In this document: positions 56,346 through 64,000 of the stretch, piece after piece
Numbering within the stretch: the stretch's first letter is position 1
How the letters are laid out: each line of letters begins with the position of its first letter
Assembly: GCA_026415715.1 (NCBI GenBank)
Contig: JAOAGO010000011.1
Span: 1-64,000 of the forward strand
Reading direction: 5' to 3'
DNA: 64,000 nt
Source of the DNA: Chitinophagaceae bacterium
GTDB taxonomy: Bacteria > Bacteroidota > Bacteroidia > Chitinophagales > Chitinophagaceae
Translations under genes and position numbers: made by a program
Notes under the pieces: model-generated
What the model was told of the DNA's origin: nothing
Database searches by the model: none
What the model saw: the letters and a program-made list of their open reading frames with translations, nothing else

Positions 56346-58505
56346 ATGAAAAAATTATTTATATGTCTGCAGGCATGCAGCCTGGCAGTATGGGCTTACA
56401 CCCAAACACAAACGGTAACGTTAAAAATATTGGACAAAAACAACCGAAATCCGGTCAGGTATGCTTCGGTACAGGTTTCGGAAACTCGTTTATCCGTGAC
56501 GGCAGACTCTTCAGGACTGGCTCATCTTGAGCTGGAACCCGGTACATACCAACTTGAAATATCGCATATCGGATACAGAACCTATTTGTTACCAATCAGA
56601 TGGCCGATTAGCGATACCCTGTATGTTTTGATGGATTTAAAAGCAGAGTTGAACGATGAGGTGGTTATACGAAGTACCCGCAGCAGCAGGACCTTTCAAA
56701 ACATCCCCACACGTGTTGAATTTATTTCTTCTGAAGAACTGGATGAAAAAGCCAACATGAAACCTGGCGATATAAGAATGATCCTTTTCGAAAGTACGGG
56801 GATCATGACACAAACTACATCGGCTTTATCTGCAAATGCAGCCATCAGAATTCAGGGCCTCGATGGGAAATACACTCAATTGCTGAAAGACGGATTTCCT
56901 TTGTTTGCCGGATTTAGTACCGGACTTGGCATTTTGCAAACACCTCCTCTGGATTTACAGCAAGTAGAAGTCATTAAAGGATCGGCGTCCACTCTGTATG
57001 GTGGCGGAGCCATTGCAGGGTTGGTTAATCTGATCAGTAAAGTCCCTAAAGAACAACGTGAGCTGAAATTTCATCTGGATGTAACATCTGCCGGGGGTTG
57101 GAATACCAGCGGTTTTTACAGTGAAAAATTCAAAAATCACGGTATCACTTTACTGGCTTCAAGAAACAGTAATTCGCCTTATGATCCGGCCGGCATTGGA
57201 CTTACGGCTATACCGGAATTTAAAAGATATTGTGTACAACCTCGTTATTTTTTCAATTCCGGTAAAAAACTGGAGTTGATGGCCGGACTGAGTTTTACGA
57301 ATGAAGACCGTACGGGCGGTGACATACGTTATTTACGAAATGAAACACCTTCCGGGTTTACAGAAAAGAATACTACCACGCGGTGGGTGGGACAGTTCAG
57401 TATTCAACGTCATTTTGGAAAATGCAGTCACATCACATGGAAAAGCAGTGTTCAATTTTTCCGACGCTTGCTGGAAATACCCGGATATTCTTTTTCAGGT
57501 AATCAGCAAACATTTTTTACGGAAATGAACTATGCGCATCATGGTGAGGTAACTGAATGGATTGCAGGATTTAATGGATTTACCGATCGGTTTACGGAAA
57601 GCCCCATGTCCGATACTATTCTGGGAAATGAAAGACAAAATGTATTTGGCCTTTTTTTTCAATTGCATCAAAAAATAAAAGAAAAATTACAGTTGGAAGC
57701 CGGTCTGAGAAGCGATTGGGTAAAATACTATGGTGTATTGATATTACCTCGCCTTTCCCTGCTGGTTAAATTCTCGCCGAAACTGACTTCACGCATGGGT
57801 TTTGGTATGGGTTATAAAACTCCCGGGATTTTCAGTGAAGAAAGTGAACGCCTACGGTTCCAAAATCTTTTACCGGTCAGTCATCAACTCAATATACCGG
57901 AAAAAAGTTATGGAATAAATACAGATGTAAATTATAAAACATCATTATGGCAGGGCCGGGCTAAGTTTTCCGTTAATCAGCTGTTTTTTTATACCCGTAT
58001 TTTAAGACCTCTGATTCTGGAACAACAAGCTGCAGCCTATCAATTCAGAAACGCAACAGGCCATTTTGACAGTAAAGGAATTGAAACAAATCTACGGGCC
58101 GAAGTTAAAAACTTTACATTGTTTTGCGGATACAGCTTCACATTGGCCGAATATCATTCTTCCGAGCAAAGAAAAGAAAATCCGCTTACTCCCCGACACC
58201 GATTTCATAGCGTATTGATGTATGAAAAGGAAGAAGAATGGAAAATAGGCATTGAAGCATACTCATTTAGCCGGCAAATATTAAACGACGGGTTATTCGG
58301 AAGGCCTTATTGGATTTTTGGTTTTATGATAGAAAAAAAGATTAAAAAATTATCGCTTTACGTAAATTTTGAAAATTTTACCGATACCCGTCAAACCCGT
58401 TTTGATTCCATATTTACCGGAACAATCGGGCAACCCGTTTTTAGAGATATTTACGCGCCTCTGGAAGGATTTGTGATTAACGGTGGTATTAAATTGAAGT
58501 TATGA
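56346..58505 (+). CDS. TonB-dependent receptor with carboxypeptidase-regulatory-like domain
   Basis: A 719-residue outer-membrane receptor. Order: signal peptide (1 to about 20), a CarboxypepD_reg-like beta-sandwich (TVTLKILDKNNRNPVRYASV to about residue 100), the plug domain with GLDGKYTQLLKDGFPLF and GSASTLYGGGAIAGLVNLISK (about 115-240), then the 22-strand barrel. The plug resembles vitamin B12 or metallophore receptors rather than SusC, and no SusD gene is present. The protein ends GGIKLKL, without the usual terminal aromatic residue. The AraC-type regulator and the Cys-rich protein upstream suggest a metal complex as substrate. It is convergent with ferritin, with a 22-bp gap. Confidence 0.92.
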   Translation: MKKLFICLQACSLAVWAYTQTQTVTLKILDKNNRNPVRYASVQVSETRLSVTADSSGLAHLELEPGTYQLEISHIGYRTYLLPIRWPISDTLYVLMDLKAELNDEVVIRSTRSSRTFQNIPTRVEFISSEELDEKANMKPGDIRMILFESTGIMTQTTSALSANAAIRIQGLDGKYTQLLKDGFPLFAGFSTGLGILQTPPLDLQQVEVIKGSASTLYGGGAIAGLVNLISKVPKEQRELKFHLDVTSAGGWNTSGFYSEKFKNHGITLLASRNSNSPYDPAGIGLTAIPEFKRYCVQPRYFFNSGKKLELMAGLSFTNEDRTGGDIRYLRNETPSGFTEKNTTTRWVGQFSIQRHFGKCSHITWKSSVQFFRRLLEIPGYSFSGNQQTFFTEMNYAHHGEVTEWIAGFNGFTDRFTESPMSDTILGNERQNVFGLFFQLHQKIKEKLQLEAGLRSDWVKYYGVLILPRLSLLVKFSPKLTSRMGFGMGYKTPGIFSEESERLRFQNLLPVSHQLNIPEKSYGINTDVNYKTSLWQGRAKFSVNQLFFYTRILRPLILEQQAAAYQFRNATGHFDSKGIETNLRAEVKNFTLFCGYSFTLAEYHSSEQRKENPLTPRHRFHSVLMYEKEEEWKIGIEAYSFSRQILNDGLFGRPYWIFGFMIEKKIKKLSLYVNFENFTDTRQTRFDSIFTGTIGQPVFRDIYAPLEGFVINGGIKLKL

Positions 58506-58527
58506 ATCATATTTCCGAACAAACCGT

Positions 58528-59037
58528 TTATTCATCCTCTTCCTTACCCCGGTAATTCATTATATCACGGTCAAACAGATACAGTCCGCTTCGGTCGTCG
58601 CCGATGAGTTCCAGTTTATCGTTCAACGTTCGGGCTACTCTTTCTTCTTCCATTTGCTCATTTACATACCATTGAAGAAAATTGTGTGTGGCATAATCTT
58701 TTTCACGCAACGCCAGATCCACCAGTTCGTTTATGCTGGAGCTGACTTTTAATTCGTGTTTCAGAAACTCTTCAAACAGTTTTTTCAGAGAAGGAAAGGT
58801 AACCATGGGTTGATCCAGCGGCGGAACGATGCCCATGCCGCCCCGTTCATTAATAAAACGAATCAGCTTGAGCATATGCTGCCGCTCCTCATCGGATTGT
58901 TTGTAAAAAAACTGGGTTACGCCTTCCAGTCCCGGCTGAATTTCACACCAGGAAGCCATAGCCAGATAGGCTTGTGAAGACTCGGCTTCCATTTGCACCT
59001 GCTTATTCAATGCATCCTGAACAATTTTACTGAGCAT
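58528..59037 (-). CDS. ftnA: Ferritin (bacterial non-heme type)
   Basis: Iron-storage ferroxidase subunit, 169 residues, forming a cytoplasmic 24-mer. Ferroxidase-centre residues are seen: Glu17 (QMEAESSQAYLAMASW), Glu51 and His54 (DEERQHM), a central Glu in FLKHELKVSSSI, and Gln-Glu in VNEQMEEE. The frame can be extended to a TTG at 59052, but that overlaps a TATTTTTG promoter element, and the ATG at 59037 gives the normal FtnA start. Its position between TonB receptor genes supports an iron-linked locus. Confidence 0.95.
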   Translation of the reverse strand: MLSKIVQDALNKQVQMEAESSQAYLAMASWCEIQPGLEGVTQFFYKQSDEERQHMLKLIRFINERGGMGIVPPLDQPMVTFPSLKKLFEEFLKHELKVSSSINELVDLALREKDYATHNFLQWYVNEQMEEERVARTLNDKLELIGDDRSGLYLFDRDIMNYRGKEEDE

Positions 59038-59049
59038 ATTCTTTTTTTT

Positions 59050-59057
59050 CAAAAATA
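59050..59057 (-). promoter_or_regulatory. Candidate minus-7 element of ferritin
   Basis: TATTTTTG on the minus strand ends 12 bp before the ferritin ATG. A TTTG at 59081-59084 lies 23 bp further upstream as a possible minus-33 box. No Fur-like palindrome was recognised. Confidence 0.45.
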
Positions 59058-59332
59058 GGTTTAAAAAAAGGTTTTACCGTCAAAGAATGAAAAAATTTTT
59101 TGTTTCTCCGTTTATCTCTAACAACAATTCTTTTGATTAAGTTTTTGGCTCCGGCGCCGCTTTCGTTTCATGTTCTTGCAGAAATTTCCTGAATCCGATA
59201 CAAATGAATCCGTCTTTTCGATAATCAGGAAATGTAAATGATTGAAGTTTTCCTGACTGCGTAAATTCTTTTACCACATTTGAAAACCGCAATAAAAAAG
59301 GCGACAGAGCTTTGCGCAAAATTGTTAAAAAG

Positions 59333-61540
59333 ATGAGAACGGCATTCTTTATTCTGATGATTTTGTTTTTTGCAAACCCGGTTTTTTCACAAAAATCCGA
59401 AACCATAGAAAATAATACAGACAGTGCGGTACACATTCAATACCTGCCGGACATTACCGTAGTGGGCCGTTACAGCAAAAGTGATTTTCAGCTCATGCCC
59501 GAAATTGCAGGCACATCTGTTTATGCAGGGAAAAAGAGCGGCCTGATAGTGATGGACAATGTACAGGGTAATGTGGTGACAAACACCATGCGCCAGGTTA
59601 TGGCAAAAATACCGGGCATCCATATCTGGGAAAGCGATCCCAGCGGCATTCAGATTGGCATCGCCGCCCGCGGGCTTAGCCCCAACAGAAGCTGGGAATT
59701 TAATGTTCGGCAAAACGGCTATGATGTAGCTGCCGACCCATATGGTTATCCCGAAGCATATTATAACCCTCAGTTGCAGGCCGTGCAACGGATTGAGGTT
59801 GTTCGCGGCCATGGCGCCCTGCAGTACGGGCCTCAGTTTGGAGGACTGGTAAACTATATTTTAAGAAATGGCAGTGAGTTTACTTCCCCCCTGGAGTTTG
59901 AAACCTTTCAAACCGTCGGAAGTAATGCATTGTGGAATTCGTTCAATGCCATAGGGGGCAAAACTTCTAAAAACCATTACTATGCCTTTTTTGATCACCG
60001 AAACGGAAACGGGTGGAGAAAAAACAGCCGCTATTACACAAACAATACCTACGGAACGTATACCCATCACATCTCAAATAACGTATCCCTCACAGCCGAG
60101 CTGACTTATTTTACCATGCGCAGCCAGCAGCCCGGAGGTCTCACTGACCTTCAGATAAGGCAAAATCCCCGTCAAAGTTTTCGTTCCCGAAACTGGTTTG
60201 ACATTTCCTGGACTTTACCGGCGTTGATGGCTCATGTAAAATTCGGGAATCACATCAGATGGAATACTAAACTTTTTGCCATCCTCGGCAATCGAAACAG
60301 CGTTGGCTTTCTTCAGTCTATGTTGATAGCTGATACTATCCATCATACTACTTTAAAATACAGTCCCCGAACCGTTCAAATAGATCATTACAGAAATTAC
60401 GGGTTAGAAAGCCGATTCATGACCGATTTTATCCTGAAAGGAAGAACACAAACTTTTTCTGCAGGGCTTCGTCTTTATACCGGAACCACCCATCGCCGGG
60501 CCGATGGTACCGGCACCACGGGAACCGATTATGACATTTCGGTAACCGGTTTATTTCAGAGAGACATACATTTCGGTTCCCAAAATGCAGCCGTTTTTGC
60601 CGAACAACTTTTTCGGATTCAGGATAAATGGCTGATTGTGCCGGGAATTCGGTATGAATGGCTGCAGGGTTCTTCTGAAGGCCGCAACGGATTTTCGGGC
60701 GGCAACCCCGTTTTGCTGCAAAACATAACCCGCAGCCGTGGTTTTTTATTAAGCGGTATTGGTACGGAGTATCATATCCGAAATACCGAAATATATGCCA
60801 ACATCACTCAGGCTTATCGGCCGATTCAATTTGCCAATCTTCAGGCTCCGCCCACAACGGACGTGATTGACCCGGAGCTGAAAGATTCTAAAGGCTTTAA
60901 TGCCGACCTCGGCTATCGGGGCAAAGTAAAACAACTTCTTCAGTTCGACGTCAGCGCATTTTATCTTTTTTATCACAACAGAATCGGTGTGATTTCGGTA
61001 TCCGGTTCACCTTCCTATCGTTTGGTCACCAATGTAGGAAGCAGTATCAGCAAGGGCGTAGAAAGTTATGTGGAATGGAATGCCCACAGAACGTTTTTGA
61101 ATAAAACCTCTGCACACCTGTCTTTTTTTGCCTCGTATGCGTATAACCATGCACGGTATAATCGTAATCATAAAGACGCCAACACCCGGGGCAAAAAAGT
61201 AGAAAATGCTCCGGAACATATCCTCCGAAGCGGAATTACAACGGGATGGAAAGATGTACTCTGTACCTTGCAAATCAGCTACGTGGGAGAAACTTTCAGT
61301 GATGCAAACAACACCGTCACCCCTTCGGCAAACGGGAATACGGGGCTGATTCCCTCTTACACCTTAACCGATGTAACATGGAGCTATCAATCCAAAAAAG
61401 GCATACTGATAAAAGCAGGAATCAATAACCTGTTTGACATAAGATATTTTACCCGAAGAGCCGGAGGATATCCCGGACCGGGCGCTTTACCCGGTGATGG
61501 CCGGACATTTTTTCTTACAGCCGGTATTCATATCCGTTGA
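59333..61540 (+). CDS. TonB-dependent receptor, FecA-like
   Basis: A 735-residue outer-membrane receptor. It has a signal peptide (MRTAFFILMILFFANPVFSQ), a short linker with a TonB-box-like DITVVGRY, and a plug domain with NVQGNVVTNTMRQVMAKIPG, ARGLSPNRSWEFNVRQNGYD and RGHGALQYGPQFGGLVNYIL. The barrel ends in a typical FDIRYFTRRAGGYPGPGALP-containing C-terminal strand pair. The plug pattern resembles FecA (ferric dicitrate) receptors. No fecIR sigma/anti-sigma pair and no N-terminal signalling domain are present, so regulation is not of the E. coli fec type. The frame extends to a TTG at 59312; the ATG at 59333 is chosen because it starts the signal peptide. Confidence 0.9.
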   Translation: MRTAFFILMILFFANPVFSQKSETIENNTDSAVHIQYLPDITVVGRYSKSDFQLMPEIAGTSVYAGKKSGLIVMDNVQGNVVTNTMRQVMAKIPGIHIWESDPSGIQIGIAARGLSPNRSWEFNVRQNGYDVAADPYGYPEAYYNPQLQAVQRIEVVRGHGALQYGPQFGGLVNYILRNGSEFTSPLEFETFQTVGSNALWNSFNAIGGKTSKNHYYAFFDHRNGNGWRKNSRYYTNNTYGTYTHHISNNVSLTAELTYFTMRSQQPGGLTDLQIRQNPRQSFRSRNWFDISWTLPALMAHVKFGNHIRWNTKLFAILGNRNSVGFLQSMLIADTIHHTTLKYSPRTVQIDHYRNYGLESRFMTDFILKGRTQTFSAGLRLYTGTTHRRADGTGTTGTDYDISVTGLFQRDIHFGSQNAAVFAEQLFRIQDKWLIVPGIRYEWLQGSSEGRNGFSGGNPVLLQNITRSRGFLLSGIGTEYHIRNTEIYANITQAYRPIQFANLQAPPTTDVIDPELKDSKGFNADLGYRGKVKQLLQFDVSAFYLFYHNRIGVISVSGSPSYRLVTNVGSSISKGVESYVEWNAHRTFLNKTSAHLSFFASYAYNHARYNRNHKDANTRGKKVENAPEHILRSGITTGWKDVLCTLQISYVGETFSDANNTVTPSANGNTGLIPSYTLTDVTWSYQSKKGILIKAGINNLFDIRYFTRRAGGYPGPGALPGDGRTFFLTAGIHIR

Positions 61541-61723
61541 GATAAAACACATTTTCTGCATCATGTTTCCCGGCTGATAAATGATTTACGTCAGGCTGCA
61601 CACTGTTTTTAAAAATTCAAAAGTCATGCGATTGTAAATTCATTTCTCTGCATTTGTTTTTGACAATAAAATGAAAGAATATTTTTTTCCGGTTTGAAAT
61701 TTTGCAACCGAAAATGTAATACA

Positions 61724-63760
61724 ATGAGCAGAAAATACATTTTATTATGCACAATCGGATTAACTCAGATGCTTTACAGCCAGGAGGATAGTTTGAAAAC
61801 ATTATCCGAAGTAGTCGTTACCGGCCAGTACAAACCGCAAACAGCACGTTATTCTGTATATCAGGTACGGATAATACAAGGCAGCCAGATACTTAAGCAA
61901 GGCTCCATAAACATGGAAACCTTTCTTCGCAACGAACTAAAAGTGCGTTTTGCTCAGGATTTGGCTACCGGAGGTTCAAACATGACGATGCTGGGCCTAC
62001 AGGGGCAAAACATAAAAATTCTGATAGATGGTTTGCCTGTAACCGGAAGACAGGGTACCTCCAATGAAATCAATATTCATCAGATAGATGTGAATACCAT
62101 TGAGCGAATTGAAATTATAGAAGGGCCTATGTCTGTCATCTACGGCGCCGATGCGCTGGGAGGTGTAATAAACATCATTACCAAAAAAAACACACCTCAT
62201 ACACTTTCGGTTTCGGCACGGCTGCATGAAGAATCTGTTGGAAACGAATATCGTTTTTTTCATCAGGGAATACATAATCAAAGTCTGCAGTTAAGCTATA
62301 AAAAAAATTCCTGGGAACTGGGCGGAGGTTTTTCGCATAATTTTTTCGGCGGTTGGAAAGATACCCTGCCCGACAGAGAGCTGTTGTGGCACCGAAAAGA
62401 TCAGCGCATGGCTAATGCCTTTGCCGGATATCGCAGAGAAAAATTACAGGTACGTTATCGTTTTGACGGACTGGATGAAGTGATTTACAATCCCGGCAAT
62501 TTTCTTCTGTATCAGCCTTTTTCGGGCGATACGATAGCACAAGACCAGGAATATCTCACTCAACGAATGATGCACCAGCTGCAGGGCGCTTACACTTTGA
62601 GTGAACGTTCGGATATACAATGGCAAACAGCATTTTCGGATTATTCCCGACAAGTGTTTTCTACTATCGTAAGCAAGAAAACCGGCAAGGTCAGTATGGA
62701 TATCACTCCGGGCAGCCAGTCTCAGGTTCATTTTACTGGATTTACTTTTCGGGGAATACTGAGTCAAAAAATATCCGAAAAAATGAGTCTTCAGCCCGGA
62801 GTGGATATCCATCTGGAAAGAGGGAGCGGAGAAAGACTACAGCAGGGCACCAATGCCATTGATGATTATGCCTTTTTTATAACCTCCGAAATAGCGCCAA
62901 TACATTCTCTCAAAATCCGCCCCGGCCTACGTGTTATGAAAAATTCGGTGTATAATTCTCCTCCCGTAATTCCATCCCTGCATGCCCTATTTCGCATCTC
63001 CGAATTGTCGGACATACGCCTTTCATATTCCCGGGGATTTCGTGCTCCGTCGCTCAGAGAACTTTATTTCAACTTCTTTGATGCCAATCACCAAATTATT
63101 GGTAACCCGAATCTGAAGGCAGAAACTTCAAACAGCTTTACAGGATATGTCAATCACATGATGGTCATCCGAAAAGCAACTCAAATGACCTTACAGCTTG
63201 GCTTTTTTTATAATAATGTAGAAAATCTGATAGGCTACGCCGTCAGCCCCGTTAACCCGTCTGTTTTTCAATATGCCAATATTTCAAATGCCCGTACTGC
63301 CGGAGGGCATTTTTCAGCCGGAATAAAAAATAAATTATGGAATGTGGAAAGCGGAGTGTCTATCACCGGTTTTTACAATCGTTTTTCGGAAGTGGACGAA
63401 AAGTTACCGGTGTTGCTCTGGTCGCCCGAAGTCAATTTGCTGGCTGAATATTTGTGGGAGAAGCAACATCTCAGTGTAAATGTGTTTTACAAATTTACCG
63501 GAAAACGACCTTTTTATACCTATAACTCTTCCAATCAGATTGTACAGGGCTCACTGAATGGATTTCATACTGCAGACCTCGCTCTGACAAAAGGCGCCGG
63601 GAAATATCTAAAAATACAGGCCGGAGTGAGAAATCTCTTTAATGTCATCCGTTTAAATCAGCCCATCGGTTCGGGAGGTGCTCACGGACAAACTGCACAA
63701 CGAAATATAGCTACCGGCCGGGCTTTTTTTGCCGGACTTCAGTTTCAATGGAATCAATGA
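61724..63760 (+). CDS. TonB-dependent receptor, BtuB/heme-receptor-like
   Basis: A 678-residue outer-membrane receptor. Order: signal peptide (SRKYILLCTIGLTQMLYSQ), TonB box region LSEVVVTGQY, and a plug with NIKILIDGLPVTGRQG and IERIEIIEGPMSVIYGADALGGVINIITKK, then the barrel with the typical FRAPSLRELYFNF and NPNLKAETSNSF motifs. The plug is of the BtuB/colicin-receptor/heme type, and the C-terminal strand ends FQWNQ. The frame extends to 61694; the ATG at 61724 starts the signal peptide. A lipoprotein gene begins 33 bp downstream, a common receptor plus surface-lipoprotein pair (as in hmuRY). The ligand is not determined. Confidence 0.92.
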   Translation: MSRKYILLCTIGLTQMLYSQEDSLKTLSEVVVTGQYKPQTARYSVYQVRIIQGSQILKQGSINMETFLRNELKVRFAQDLATGGSNMTMLGLQGQNIKILIDGLPVTGRQGTSNEINIHQIDVNTIERIEIIEGPMSVIYGADALGGVINIITKKNTPHTLSVSARLHEESVGNEYRFFHQGIHNQSLQLSYKKNSWELGGGFSHNFFGGWKDTLPDRELLWHRKDQRMANAFAGYRREKLQVRYRFDGLDEVIYNPGNFLLYQPFSGDTIAQDQEYLTQRMMHQLQGAYTLSERSDIQWQTAFSDYSRQVFSTIVSKKTGKVSMDITPGSQSQVHFTGFTFRGILSQKISEKMSLQPGVDIHLERGSGERLQQGTNAIDDYAFFITSEIAPIHSLKIRPGLRVMKNSVYNSPPVIPSLHALFRISELSDIRLSYSRGFRAPSLRELYFNFFDANHQIIGNPNLKAETSNSFTGYVNHMMVIRKATQMTLQLGFFYNNVENLIGYAVSPVNPSVFQYANISNARTAGGHFSAGIKNKLWNVESGVSITGFYNRFSEVDEKLPVLLWSPEVNLLAEYLWEKQHLSVNVFYKFTGKRPFYTYNSSNQIVQGSLNGFHTADLALTKGAGKYLKIQAGVRNLFNVIRLNQPIGSGGAHGQTAQRNIATGRAFFAGLQFQWNQ

Positions 63761-63793
63761 AATTGTATTTGTAAACATATAAAATGTTAAACT

Positions 63794-64000
63794 ATGATGC
63801 GTCTGTTTATTCGTTCCTTTCTATGGGTTCTATGGATGGCTTCTTTACTCATTTCTTCCTGCCGGAAGAGAGAAGTTGCACTGCCTGATAATTATGTTGG
63901 ATTTGAAAACACCTCATCAGGCATGGCGGCAAATGAAAACAGCATTACGGTGAAGCTGAAAACAATTTACAATATCAATGCGCAAAAACAAATTATACTC
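63794..64000 (+). CDS. Lipoprotein, N-terminal part, cut by window edge
   Basis: ATG at 63794 (or 63797) opens a frame that runs to the last base. It encodes 69 residues: a signal peptide (RLFIRSFLWVLWMASLL) with lipobox LISSC, so the mature protein starts at a lipidated Cys, followed by KREVALPDNYVGFEN and a Ser/Thr-rich strand region. From its place right after a TonB receptor gene it may be an HmuY-like or other ligand-binding surface lipoprotein, but the visible part is too short to assign a family. Confidence 0.75.
   Translation, partial: MMRLFIRSFLWVLWMASLLISSCRKREVALPDNYVGFENTSSGMAANENSITVKLKTIYNINAQKQIIL

Noticed and set aside
59137-59436. 99-codon minus-strand frame between ferritin and the FecA-like receptor
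   Set aside because: Its first third is antisense to the receptor signal peptide. No start codon or ribosome site is seen in the free part, and no family is recognised.
1-64000. tRNA, rRNA, CRISPR, prophage and transposase genes
   Set aside because: Looked for by eye: no T-loop-like GGTTCGAAT blocks in cloverleaf context, no regularly spaced direct repeats, and no integrase or DDE transposase frames were found. A tRNAscan or HMM run would be needed to exclude them fully.

Overview
The window is chromosomal DNA from a Bacteroidota bacterium, most likely of the Chitinophagales/Chitinophagaceae type. The evidence is a short primary sigma factor (about 289 residues, no region 1.1), Bacteroidota-type TAnnTTTG minus-7 promoter elements with very short 5' leaders, a 49-residue bTHX ribosomal protein, START-like and DUF4286 proteins, an OmpL-like porin beside an ammonium channel, and a TonB-receptor/lipoprotein locus. 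No tRNA, rRNA, CRISPR array, prophage or intact transposase was recognised.

Layout. 1-10.7 kb: the C-terminal end of an uncharacterised protein, a macro-domain hydrolase, an M20 peptidase, the housekeeping run ffh-rpsP-rimM on the minus strand (with an intrinsic terminator between rpsP and rimM), the primary sigma factor, and lineage-specific proteins around an LptF/G permease. 10.6-30.1 kb: a nitrogen and branched-chain amino-acid block on the plus strand: leuA-leuC-leuD-leuB; then a leader peptide plus attenuator followed by ilvE-ilvD-ilvB-ilvN-ilvC-ilvA; then gltB-gltD. 30.5-33.1 kb: amtB and an outer-membrane porin. Together these genes import ammonium, fix it into glutamate and pass the amino group to Ile, Val and Leu. 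33.3-41.9 kb: PEP carboxylase, Mfd, a UMF1-type MFS transporter and an MBL hydrolase. 42.0-42.6 kb: a decayed mazEF toxin-antitoxin pair in AT-rich DNA. 42.9-46.4 kb: a fused acyl-CoA mutase (IcmF). 46.8-54.9 kb: DUF4286, bTHX, RecQ, a copper-type P-ATPase, TsaE, alanine dehydrogenase, an ABC ATPase and LpxA. 55.0-64.0 kb: a metal-acquisition locus with an AraC-type regulator carrying a Cys cluster, a small Cys-rich secreted protein, three TonB-dependent receptors, ferritin and the start of a lipoprotein.

The two strongest non-coding observations are these. (1) A textbook transcription attenuator lies ahead of ilvE: a 31-codon Ile/Val/Leu-rich leader ORF, a 10-bp antiterminator pairing and a GC-rich terminator with eight T residues. 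(2) A family of five dispersed, hairpin-rich intergenic repeats (123-214 bp) shares a GGGGCT end, a CCCC-rich central box and a GGCAGCCC...ATCGCTAAT end. Three copies sit inside the leu, ilv and glt gene runs and two flank icmF in inverted orientation. Start codons were reassigned for many genes where the longest frame ran into an upstream gene or promoter.
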